From a virus, in IMG/VR virus record IMGVR_UViG_3300042884_000022, positions 1 through 21,382 of that record: 21,382 bases of DNA; one strand, given 5' to 3'. Under the pieces are notes generated by a model. That model saw only the letters and a list, made by a program, of their open reading frames with translations. It was not told the DNA's origin and searched no databases. A program made the position numbers and the translations under genes. Shown one piece after another: positions 6,088 through 12,828 of this stretch (positions within the stretch are counted from its first letter, which is position 1; the number at the start of each line of letters is the position of its first letter).

Positions 6088-6424
6088 TGACATCCATAAA
6101 AAGGCAATGCTCGATGCGTTGGAGAAATCGTTAGGGGTTGTGACCTCCGCTTGCAAGAGTGTTGACATTGCAAGGCAAACGCATTACCGATGGCTGCAAG
6201 AGGACAAAGAATACAAAGCAGCAGTCGATGAACTATCAGACGTAGCCATTGACTTTGCAGAGAGCCAACTGCACAAGCAGATAAAGGAGGGCAACTCCAC
6301 CGCTACTATCTTTTTTCTAAAGACCAAAGGCAAGAAGCGTGGGTACGTGGAACGCCAAGAGGTAGACGTATCTTCGGGCAAGCTATTTCAAATTGAGGTG
6401 CTTGGCGAAGATTCAGACCAATAA
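6077..6424 (+). CDS. Terminase small subunit
   Basis: ATG 6077 gives 115 aa and overlaps the methyltransferase end by 11 nt; an upstream in-frame ATG at 6050 is less likely. The N-terminal half is a helix-turn-helix of the homeodomain-like sort found in small terminases: VVTSACKSVDIARQTHYRWLQ, with the second helix followed by acidic residues. The second half (DFAESQLHKQIKEGNSTATIFFLKT, then KKRGYVERQEV) matches the oligomerisation and tail region of TerS proteins of the phBC6A51 kind. The subunit recognises phage DNA and hands it to the large subunit. The large-subunit gene follows with a 32-nt overlap at most. The identification rests on sequence plus position. Confidence 0.85.
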   Translation: MTSSDIHKKAMLDALEKSLGVVTSACKSVDIARQTHYRWLQEDKEYKAAVDELSDVAIDFAESQLHKQIKEGNSTATIFFLKTKGKKRGYVERQEVDVSSGKLFQIEVLGEDSDQ

Positions 6425-7559
6425 AGTATATAACCACCTAAAGCGCAGCGACAAGAAGATAGTCGTTGAGCAGGGCGGTACTCGTAGCGGAAAGACTTAC
6501 AACATCCTGCTATGGGTAATTTTCTATTATAGCACACGAGAAACAAACAAGACCATCACCATCTGCCGTAAGACGTTCCCTGCGCTGCGAGCTTCGGTGA
6601 TGCGTGACTTCTTTGAGATACTGCGCAACCACGACCTGTACAGTGAAAGCTTCCACAACAGGTCAAGCCACGAGTACTACCTAAACGGCAACCTTGTAGA
6701 GTTTATCAGCCTTGACCAACCGCAGAAGATACGGGGGCGCAAGCGCAACCTCCTGTACATTAACGAAGCCAACGAGCTGACGTATGAGGATTGGCAGCAG
6801 CTTATTATGAGAACAGAGGACAGGGCAATCCTTGACTACAACCCTTCGGATGCGTTTCATTGGATCTACGACAAGGTCGTACCGAGAGATGACTGTGAGT
6901 TCTTTAAGACCACTTATCTTGACAACCCGTTCCTTGATAGCAGCATCCGAAATGAAATAGAACGCTTGCGTGATACCGATAACGACTATTGGAGAATCTA
7001 CGGACTTGGAGAACGGGGTATGAGCAGAGCCACCATCTTCCAATACGGGCAGGCAGAGATACCAACGGATGCCACGCTCCTATGTCACGGGATGGACTTT
7101 GGGTACACCAACGACCCAACTGCACTTGTGGCAGTTTATAAGTCGGGTGACAATCTTTATGTGGATGAGCTTATCTACCGCACGGGGATGACCAACCCCG
7201 ACATCAGCAACGTACTTGCCTCACTTGGCCTTGACAGACGCACGGAGGTATTTGCTGACTCTGCTGAACCCAAATCTATTGAGGAGCTGCATCGTATGGG
7301 ATGGAACGTGAAACCCACGCAGAAGGGCGCAGATAGCGTCATAGTGGGCATTGACGTACTGAAGCGACACAAGCTATTTGTAACACCACGAAGCAGCAAC
7401 CTAATTAAAGAATTGCAAAACTACAAATGGGTAGAGGACAAGAACGGCAACCTGCTGAACAAACCGATTGACGCATTCAACCACGCCATAGATGCGCTGC
7501 GCTATGCAACGTATAACAAGTTGAGCAGACCTAACTTTGGCAGGTATGCCATACGCTAA
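6393..7559 (+). CDS. terL: Terminase large subunit (packaging ATPase-nuclease)
   Basis: The 388-aa frame has no ATG before the ATPase motif; TTG 6393 or TTG 6402 is the probable start, both inside the small-subunit gene. Walker A is GGTRSGKT (28-35 counting from 6393). Walker B is LLYINEAN (120-127), with Asn-Glu in place of Asp-Glu, a known variant in PBSX-like terminases. The C-terminal RNase H-like nuclease has three acidic sites: GMDFGYTNDP with Asp235, EVFADSAEPKS, and DAFNHAIDALRY. The protein powers DNA translocation into the prohead and cuts concatemers. It is slightly short compared with typical TerL of about 420 residues, but all motifs are present. TerS lies upstream and the tail genes follow directly. 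Confidence 0.95.
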   Translation: MRCLAKIQTNKVYNHLKRSDKKIVVEQGGTRSGKTYNILLWVIFYYSTRETNKTITICRKTFPALRASVMRDFFEILRNHDLYSESFHNRSSHEYYLNGNLVEFISLDQPQKIRGRKRNLLYINEANELTYEDWQQLIMRTEDRAILDYNPSDAFHWIYDKVVPRDDCEFFKTTYLDNPFLDSSIRNEIERLRDTDNDYWRIYGLGERGMSRATIFQYGQAEIPTDATLLCHGMDFGYTNDPTALVAVYKSGDNLYVDELIYRTGMTNPDISNVLASLGLDRRTEVFADSAEPKSIEELHRMGWNVKPTQKGADSVIVGIDVLKRHKLFVTPRSSNLIKELQNYKWVEDKNGNLLNKPIDAFNHAIDALRYATYNKLSRPNFGRYAIR

Positions 7560-7563
7560 AACT

Positions 7564-7582
7564 AAAAGGTTATTTTAATACA
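7564..7582 (+). promoter_or_regulatory. AAAAGGTTATTT translation leader
   Basis: The spacer before the gene at 7583 contains AAAAGGTTATTTTAAT. The same AAAAGGTTATTT block occurs before the gene at 18892, at the identical distance: 13 nt between AAAAGG and ATG in both. Both genes lack an overlap with the preceding gene, so a dedicated ribosome-loading leader is reasonable. AAAAGG is a weak match to the anti-Shine-Dalgarno region. Confidence 0.5.
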
Positions 7583-8275
7583 ATGGAACTAAAGGTAATT
7601 GTACCCACCGCCCTATCAGAGATCACGCTTGACCAATACCAACGCTTTGCGAGGCTTGAGGGCGATGAGGAGTTCTTGACCCACAAGATGCTTGAGATAT
7701 TCTGCGGAGTGCCTCTTGCTGACTTGCCCAACGTAAAGTTTGCAAGCGTAGCCAATGTGATGCGCCACATCAATACGATGTTCAGCGAGAAGCCAAACCT
7801 AAAGACGGAGTTCACGATGGGCGGTGAAACCTACGGGTTCATCCCTAACCTTGAGGACATCACCTTCGGGGAGTATGTAGATTTGGACAATTATATGGGT
7901 GACATACAAGAGCTGCACAAAACGATGGCAGTCCTCTACCGACCTATCACCGAGCGCATAGGCAAGCGGTATGCTATTGAGCCATACGAATCAGCATCCA
8001 AGTACTCCGCATCAATGAAGGATGCACCAATGGATGTTGTGATGGGAGCATCGGTTTTTTTTTGGCGTTTAGGAAACGAACTACTGCTCGCTACCCTGAC
8101 CTCTTTGGAGAAGGAGAAAACGAGTACTCCGCAGAGTCTCAATTCGGTAGAAAGTGGGGATGGTATTCTTCCTTCCATCAGCTTGCTCAAGGAGATGTTA
8201 CAAGATTTGAACGAGTCGGAAGGCTTGGCGTTCACGAAGCCCTTACCTTTCTCGTTTTTGAAAAAGAGCGCATAG
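7583..8275 (+). CDS. Probable tail assembly chaperone, unshifted product
   Basis: The unshifted frame encodes 230 aa starting MELKVIVPTALSEITLDQYQ. Up to residue 160 it is a well-behaved helical protein (HKMLEIFCGVPLADL, NLEDITFGEYVDLDNY) resembling small proteins between terminase and tail genes in Bacteroidota phages. At 8055-8063 nine T residues encode V-F-F, and a -1 shift there leads into another open frame that ends exactly at the next gene. This layout is that of tail assembly chaperones (lambda G/GT type), which bind the tape measure during tail assembly. The unshifted C-terminus (WRLGNELLLATLTSLEKEK, ending PFSFLKKSA) is 71 codons and stops at 8273-8275. The chaperone role is inferred; tape measure and tail tube genes lie unusually far away. 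Confidence 0.6.
   Translation: MELKVIVPTALSEITLDQYQRFARLEGDEEFLTHKMLEIFCGVPLADLPNVKFASVANVMRHINTMFSEKPNLKTEFTMGGETYGFIPNLEDITFGEYVDLDNYMGDIQELHKTMAVLYRPITERIGKRYAIEPYESASKYSASMKDAPMDVVMGASVFFWRLGNELLLATLTSLEKEKTSTPQSLNSVESGDGILPSISLLKEMLQDLNESEGLAFTKPLPFSFLKKSA
8055..8063 (+). other. T9 slippery site for -1 frameshift
   Basis: Nine T residues follow GG at 8053-8054. In the gene's frame the codons are GTT TTT TTT TGG, so T-TTT-TTT is a canonical -1 slippery heptamer: both tRNAs can re-pair after slipping back one base. The -1 frame is open only from 7981 to 8313, contains no ATG before this point, and this is its only long homopolymer. An error in homopolymer length during sequencing (10 T instead of 9) would give the same fusion and cannot be excluded here. 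Confidence 0.65.
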
Positions 8276-8313
8276 ACGTTGAACGCAAACAATTAGATAA
8301 GATAAAAAAATGA
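8062..8313 (+). CDS. -1 frame C-terminal part of the chaperone fusion
   Basis: After a -1 slip, decoding resumes at 8062 (TTG GCG TTT AGG) and adds 83 residues, giving a 243-aa fusion with the first 160 residues of the 7583 gene. The segment contains DLFGEGENEYS, then KWGWYSSFHQLAQGDVTRFE, then LTFLVFEKERIDVERKQL. WGWY..i..LA.GD...f..v..L.vh..L.fL.fEK is a conserved block I associate with phage tail proteins at this locus. Its TGA (8311-8313) overlaps the next ATG as ATGA, the junction used across this genome, whereas the unshifted frame stops 34 nt early. Initiation at TTG 8062 as a separate protein is a less likely alternative. Confidence 0.65.
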   Translation: MAFRKRTTARYPDLFGEGENEYSAESQFGRKWGWYSSFHQLAQGDVTRFERVGRLGVHEALTFLVFEKERIDVERKQLDKIKK

Positions 8314-8777
8314 GACAGTTCTACGACATCACCACCAAGCTAAAAGACACGCTTGAAGCGAATAGCCAAGTCAACGTGGTAACGACAGGGGATATTTTTG
8401 ACATAGACCTAAACAAGCAGACCATCTTCCCTTTGTCGCATATCATTATTAACCAAGCAACATTTGAAGGACAAATAGTACGGATGAATGTAAGCATCGT
8501 TTGTATGGACTTGGTGGATGAGACCAAAGAGAACCCACGCTTGCAGGCAGAGCCGTTCTACGGCACGAGCAACGAGCAAAACATACTGAACACCCAACTC
8601 GCAGTAATCAACGATGTGGTGACAGAACTGCGCAGGGGTACTCTGTACACCGACCTTTATCAGTTGGATGGCACAGCATCTTGCGTTCCCTTCAGCGAGA
8701 GGTTTGAGAACCTGCTTGCAGGGTGGACTGCAACCTTTGACGTGCTGCTTGCTAACACCGAGATAAGCATCTGCTAA
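8310..8777 (+). CDS. Probable tail terminator/completion protein
   Basis: This 155-aa protein starts at ATG 8310, inside the -1 frame stop. It reads MRQFYDITTKLKDTLEANSQ, then GDIFDIDLNKQTIFPLSHIIIN, NVSIVCMDLVDE, NILNTQLAVINDVVTELRRG and ENLLAGWTATFDV. An N-terminal helix, alternating beta strands and a long central helix fit the tail-terminator or neck fold seen in siphoviruses. I recall the block GDIFDvDLNKqT.fPL.Hi..n and NtQLaiin..lE.LRRG.LY.dLYQL from Bacteroidota phages. Its place before the HK97 gp10-like gene supports a role in closing the tail tube at the head end. Exact role is inferred. Confidence 0.6.
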   Translation: MRQFYDITTKLKDTLEANSQVNVVTTGDIFDIDLNKQTIFPLSHIIINQATFEGQIVRMNVSIVCMDLVDETKENPRLQAEPFYGTSNEQNILNTQLAVINDVVTELRRGTLYTDLYQLDGTASCVPFSERFENLLAGWTATFDVLLANTEISIC

Positions 8778-8778
8778 A

Positions 8779-9324
8779 ATGGCACGGAAGGAATTGTTGG
8801 AAGCGGTGCTTACCAAGTTTGCGAAGTTTGTAATTCAGCAGGCGAGGACTAACCTTACCAAAGGCAAGCACAACTTTGACAAGACCCTTTACAATTCTTT
8901 GCAGTATAAACTATTTGTAGGCGAGAACTCGTTTACTCTTGGCATTGAGATGGAGGACTATGGTGACTTCCAAGACAAGGGCGTAAAGGGCGCAGGAGGC
9001 ACGAGAAAGTCCACAAGCCCATTCAACAGGCGAAACAACAAGGGCAAGATATGGAAGCAGAAAGCACCCGATAGCCCATACAGTTACAAGGAGGGCAAGA
9101 AGCCATCAGCCAAGCACTTCAAGCGGTGGGCAGAGAGCAAGGGGCTGAATCCTTTTGCGGTGCGTGAGTCGGTATATCGGCAGGGCATCCCTGCAACGAA
9201 GTTCTTTAGCACTCCGTTTAGGCTTGGGTTTGCCAAGCTACCCCCTGAGCTTATTCAGTCGTTCCAATTAGGCAAAGATGATCTGCAAGCATTTACCCGT
9301 AAGGACTTAAATATAAAACTATGA
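8779..9324 (+). CDS. HK97 gp10-like neck/tail completion protein
   Basis: ATG 8779 follows the previous stop by 1 nt; the product is 181 aa. The protein is basic, with an N-terminal helix (MARKELLEAVLTKFAKFVIQQ), a beta segment (FTLGIEMEDYGDFQDKGVKG) and a Lys/Arg-rich loop (FNRRNNKGKIWKQKAP). The YGDFQDKGVKG segment corresponds to the conserved Y..fqe.GtkG of HK97 gp10-family proteins, which join the tail to the head-tail connector. The sequence continues with ATKFFSTPFRLGFAKLPPEL, similar to the R.F..pa C-terminal part of that family. Its stop overlaps the next start as ATGA. Moderate certainty. Confidence 0.6.
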   Translation: MARKELLEAVLTKFAKFVIQQARTNLTKGKHNFDKTLYNSLQYKLFVGENSFTLGIEMEDYGDFQDKGVKGAGGTRKSTSPFNRRNNKGKIWKQKAPDSPYSYKEGKKPSAKHFKRWAESKGLNPFAVRESVYRQGIPATKFFSTPFRLGFAKLPPELIQSFQLGKDDLQAFTRKDLNIKL

Positions 9325-10550
9325 GTACACCTGTATTTTCTACGCCAAATAGCCTTGCTATGGCAAGAAGCCCACAATTTGTCACGGCAAAGAACAACGC
9401 TCTTGCGCTTGACACGCTTACGGAGATGGACTTGAACCTGCGTATTCGCACGGGTGTCCTTGCTGCATCGGGTTCGTTTAACTATTCGTTGAGCAAAGAC
9501 TATTCAATAAACCAAGTCATCAACTTTGAAATCAGCGACCTTGTGCGCTCGGAGTTCTACCACGACTTTAGCGTATGGAATGACATAGGCTACACGCAGA
9601 GTCCGCAGGGTGAGGCGTTGTGGATAGTACCCGAAGGCTCTGTGACATTCTCTAACAACGGAGCAGCACCCGCCAACGCAACCTTCCCCGATGAATCCCC
9701 TACCGCATACGCATACCTAACTACCGATGGATGGGCAACCCGTGATAACATCGCCCCTGTTGCGGTAACGCAGGCCGTGCTTGCCACGAATCGCAATCGG
9801 CAGGTGCTTGTCGGTAACTACGAATCCCTTGCGATTAACAATAGCGTAAATAATGGTCTTGCTAAAATTATCATTAGTTGGCAGAGTGGTGATTCTGATG
9901 ATTTCTATGTGAGTTCCGTAAGCACCGCCCCACCAACACGCGCAACCAACAACTCACAAAACCTTGTAATCTATGCAGGAGTCGGCCCTGCAAACCTTGA
10001 GAACAATCCTTTTTTACCTACCGAGATAAAGCCAAGCGAGCAACCTAATGGTGGCATAGGGCAGTACTACGATGTAATTCTAAAGAATGCATCCAATACC
10101 ACGATTGGAACGGTGAGGTACTATGTTCAATGTGAGGCAAAGTACACGCCTGTACAGGTGGCGTTTATCAACCGCTTTGGCGTTGCTGACTTCATCACCT
10201 TCTTTAAGCGCAGCGATGAGCGTGGTAACTTCAGGCAGGACTCCTACCAAAAGAGCATCTACAACGATGGCTTCACCACCCCTTCATTGGAGGTAGGCAA
10301 GTACCAATCCTTCAACGTCAACTCTCGCAACACCCTAACTCTAAACACAGGGTTTGTTGACCAAAACTACGATGAGACTATTGAGGACATTCTGATGAGC
10401 GAGTATGTCGCGGTATATACCAATAGTAATTGGGTAAGTGCCGTTCCGAATCGTGGAACCATAGAATACCAAAAGAGCGTGAACACAAAACTTATCAATT
10501 ACACAATGTCCTTTGACTTCGGATTTGATGAGCGCAGCTTGGTACGATGA
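9321..10550 (+). CDS. Putative tail structural protein, 409 aa
   Basis: The 409-aa product is rich in Asn, Ser, Thr and aromatic residues and appears mainly beta-stranded, as usual for tail fibre, distal tail and baseplate proteins. It starts MSTPVFSTPNSLAMARSPQFV. A central linker (NNGAAPANATFPDES) precedes further beta repeats. The block VQVAFINRFGVADFITFFKRS near residue 280 looks like a conserved core that I associate with tail proteins of Bacteroidota phages; exact role unknown. It has no membrane span or signal peptide. It lies between the neck-type gene and the 715-aa tail protein and is coupled to both by ATGA overlaps, suggesting equal synthesis of the two large proteins. It could be a distal tail or receptor-binding component. 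Confidence 0.6.
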   Translation: MSTPVFSTPNSLAMARSPQFVTAKNNALALDTLTEMDLNLRIRTGVLAASGSFNYSLSKDYSINQVINFEISDLVRSEFYHDFSVWNDIGYTQSPQGEALWIVPEGSVTFSNNGAAPANATFPDESPTAYAYLTTDGWATRDNIAPVAVTQAVLATNRNRQVLVGNYESLAINNSVNNGLAKIIISWQSGDSDDFYVSSVSTAPPTRATNNSQNLVIYAGVGPANLENNPFLPTEIKPSEQPNGGIGQYYDVILKNASNTTIGTVRYYVQCEAKYTPVQVAFINRFGVADFITFFKRSDERGNFRQDSYQKSIYNDGFTTPSLEVGKYQSFNVNSRNTLTLNTGFVDQNYDETIEDILMSEYVAVYTNSNWVSAVPNRGTIEYQKSVNTKLINYTMSFDFGFDERSLVR

Positions 10551-12694
10551 ACAAGGTTGATATTTACATCAATGGCTTTCGCCTTGACATATTTGATGAT
10601 GAGGAGATAAGCATCAATCTCTCGGTTCAGAACGTGCAGGACATCAGCAAGGTGTTCACGGACTTCACGCAGGGGTTTACCATTCCTGCAAGCCCACGCA
10701 ATAACGAGATACTTCAGCACTACTACAACGCCAATATCACGGAGTCTATAATCACTACCGAGACGGGCGGTAGCCCCGTATGGAATAGCATAGGCATCAC
10801 TTGGAATACTTTTAACACGGCTTGGAACGCAGGTGCAACAAGCACGAGCGTTGCTAATACTTTTGATGGCAGGTTAAGACAAGAAGCAAGAATTGAAATA
10901 AACTCCTTGCCATTCCGCACAGGCGTGATTGAGGTAGAGAACGTGCAGTTGAAAGGCACGGAGCCGTATGCCTACACCTTGACATTCTATGGGGATGTGG
11001 TAACGCTTGTTGATTTGTTTGGCGAGGACTATCTGTATGACGTTGACTTTGCAGAGTTCAACCACGAGTACACCGATACTGTGGTATTTAATAAGCTAAC
11101 CACCAATGATGACACAGGCTTGTTTTATCCGCTTTGCAGTCCTGTAAAGAATTGGTTTTATCAGAGTGGTAGTGGTGGTGCTGCTAATAACGAAAACAAT
11201 ATCGCTCATCATTCGGGAGGCGTAGGTCAGCGCGGAATCCGCTACTACGAGTTAAAGCCCGCGTTGAAGGTTCAATCTATTCTTAATGCAATAGCAGCCC
11301 AATACGGAATCACGTTTACAGGCTCATTCTTGTCCGCTACTCCGTTTGTTGATTTGTCGCTATGGCTGCACCGCTTTGAGGGGTATCTTTTTAGCGGAGG
11401 CAATGATATAGAATATCAGTTAATAAATATGAATCGCAATACGGGTAGCGGTTCGCAGTTTAATTTGACTACTGATACTTGGAATGTTCCTGCGGGACTT
11501 TCGGCAGGAAGACCATATAGCCTTTCTATCACAATTCAAAATGCATCAGAGAAGTATGAATTGACCGCTTTCTCCAATGGCATACAAATAGGAACTATTT
11601 TAGTAAATGCACATCCTTCCACAAGTGTTACGACATTGATGCAGCCCGTATTTGCTGCGGATGGCGCACCCGTACAATTATTTATCAGACCGCAGCAAGC
11701 GACTGCAATGACGTACCAATGCACGGACTACACCGCTACGAACTTACTTACCTCTGTTGTAAACTTTTCAGTAGACCAAACCACATCTGCCTCCTACTCC
11801 TTTCAAGTGATAGTGCAAGACATAATGCCTGAAATAAAAGTAAAGGACTTTTTGGCAGGTATTCTTAAGATGTACAATATGGTGATTGTGCCAACTACAT
11901 CCACGAGCTTCTTGCTTCAGCCATTGCAGGATTGGTACGCAGCAGGAACCGACCAAAACTATCAGACCTATCTTGACATCACAGAGTATGTTGTGAACCG
12001 CCCACCTCTATACAGGGAGATTGAATTTAAGTACCAAGAGACAGAGCAGATACTTGGCTTCCAATACCTGCAAACAAACAACGTAGGCTTTGGGGATTTG
12101 AATAACACCTTTAGTTTTGATGGCGATGAGTTCCTAATTGAGGTGCCGTTTGAATGCCCGTTATTTGAGAGGCTTACTGACCAAGCAAACGGAGTTCTCA
12201 CCAATGTACTCGTGTACAAGAGCATCACAAGCGAGGCAAACGAAGACGGTATATTTAACCCATACTTGGGTGCGCCCGTATTGTTTTATGGGTACTTTGA
12301 TAACTACGACCTTGAAGAAACAAATCCTTTAACATTTGTAAATGCAGATGGTAGCCACGAACAAGTGAACATCGCTTGGTATGCCAATACATCTAACCGC
12401 TATTCAAGCGCGGCAGACTCGCATTCTATTTGCTTTGGCGCAGACATAGACCCATACCACCTGCAATCGGTAAACCAAAGCCTTTACTTTAATGAGTATA
12501 GCGACTACATCACCGACCTATACGCCAAGAGCCGCAGGTTGTACAACGTAGAAGCGGTGTTGCCCATTGGTAAAATCATCACGCTGAACCTTCAGAATGC
12601 AATCATTTGGAACAACACCAAGTACCTAATCAACAACGTGAGTCTAAATATGACCACAGGCAAAGCATCATTTGAACTCCTTAACGTAGTATGA
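10547..12694 (+). CDS. Large tail (hub/baseplate-like) protein, 715 aa
   Basis: The N-terminal segment reads VDIYINGFRLDIFDDEEISINLSVQNVQDISKVFTDFTQ in short conserved blocks, followed by FTIPASPRNNEI and later RLRQEARIEINSLPFRTG and LTFYGDVVTLVDLFGED. This set of blocks is characteristic of a large tail protein found in many phages of Bacteroidota. The middle (about 280-420) looks like an inserted beta-sandwich: many Ser, Thr, Asn, with NMNRNTGSGSQFNL and YSLSITIQNASEKYEL. The C-terminal third returns to the conserved part (MPEIKVKDFLAGILKMYNM, YNVEAVLPIGKIITLNLQNA). A hub at the tail tip, possibly carrying a carbohydrate-binding insert, is my inference from size and order. No enzymatic motif was seen. 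Confidence 0.65.
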   Translation: MNKVDIYINGFRLDIFDDEEISINLSVQNVQDISKVFTDFTQGFTIPASPRNNEILQHYYNANITESIITTETGGSPVWNSIGITWNTFNTAWNAGATSTSVANTFDGRLRQEARIEINSLPFRTGVIEVENVQLKGTEPYAYTLTFYGDVVTLVDLFGEDYLYDVDFAEFNHEYTDTVVFNKLTTNDDTGLFYPLCSPVKNWFYQSGSGGAANNENNIAHHSGGVGQRGIRYYELKPALKVQSILNAIAAQYGITFTGSFLSATPFVDLSLWLHRFEGYLFSGGNDIEYQLINMNRNTGSGSQFNLTTDTWNVPAGLSAGRPYSLSITIQNASEKYELTAFSNGIQIGTILVNAHPSTSVTTLMQPVFAADGAPVQLFIRPQQATAMTYQCTDYTATNLLTSVVNFSVDQTTSASYSFQVIVQDIMPEIKVKDFLAGILKMYNMVIVPTTSTSFLLQPLQDWYAAGTDQNYQTYLDITEYVVNRPPLYREIEFKYQETEQILGFQYLQTNNVGFGDLNNTFSFDGDEFLIEVPFECPLFERLTDQANGVLTNVLVYKSITSEANEDGIFNPYLGAPVLFYGYFDNYDLEETNPLTFVNADGSHEQVNIAWYANTSNRYSSAADSHSICFGADIDPYHLQSVNQSLYFNEYSDYITDLYAKSRRLYNVEAVLPIGKIITLNLQNAIIWNNTKYLINNVSLNMTTGKASFELLNVV

Positions 12695-12828
12695 AGCCCA
12701 CCTATTTAAGTTATTTGATAGAACTGCTGCAAGCAAGTGACTATCGCAACGTCTCCGAAACTATTGACATAGCAAAGGGCAAGAACGCAATACCACGAAC
12801 TTGGAAGGAGTTTCTAAAACGTAGATAA
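12691..12828 (+). CDS. 45-aa protein before the tape measure
   Basis: A small gene of 45 codons starts at ATG 12691, overlapping the preceding TGA, and stops at TAA 12826-12828, sharing one base with the tape-measure ATG (TAATG). The peptide starts MKPTYLSYLIELLQASDY and ends PRTWKEFLKRR: an amphipathic helix, then a basic tail. Tail chaperone genes usually sit at this place in siphovirus genomes, but this one has no slippery site and is too short to be a normal chaperone. Function unknown. Overlaps at both ends are the main evidence that it is translated. Confidence 0.6.
   Translation: MKPTYLSYLIELLQASDYRNVSETIDIAKGKNAIPRTWKEFLKRR

Noticed and set aside
8097-8130. A-rich GGAGAAAACG as the frameshift site instead of T9
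   Set aside because: In the gene's frame it does not form an X-XXY-YYZ heptamer, while the T9 run does so perfectly.
8409-8816. Minus-strand frame of 135 aa over the 8310 gene
   Set aside because: It spans a junction between two plus-strand genes with tight spacing and shows no recognisable protein features.
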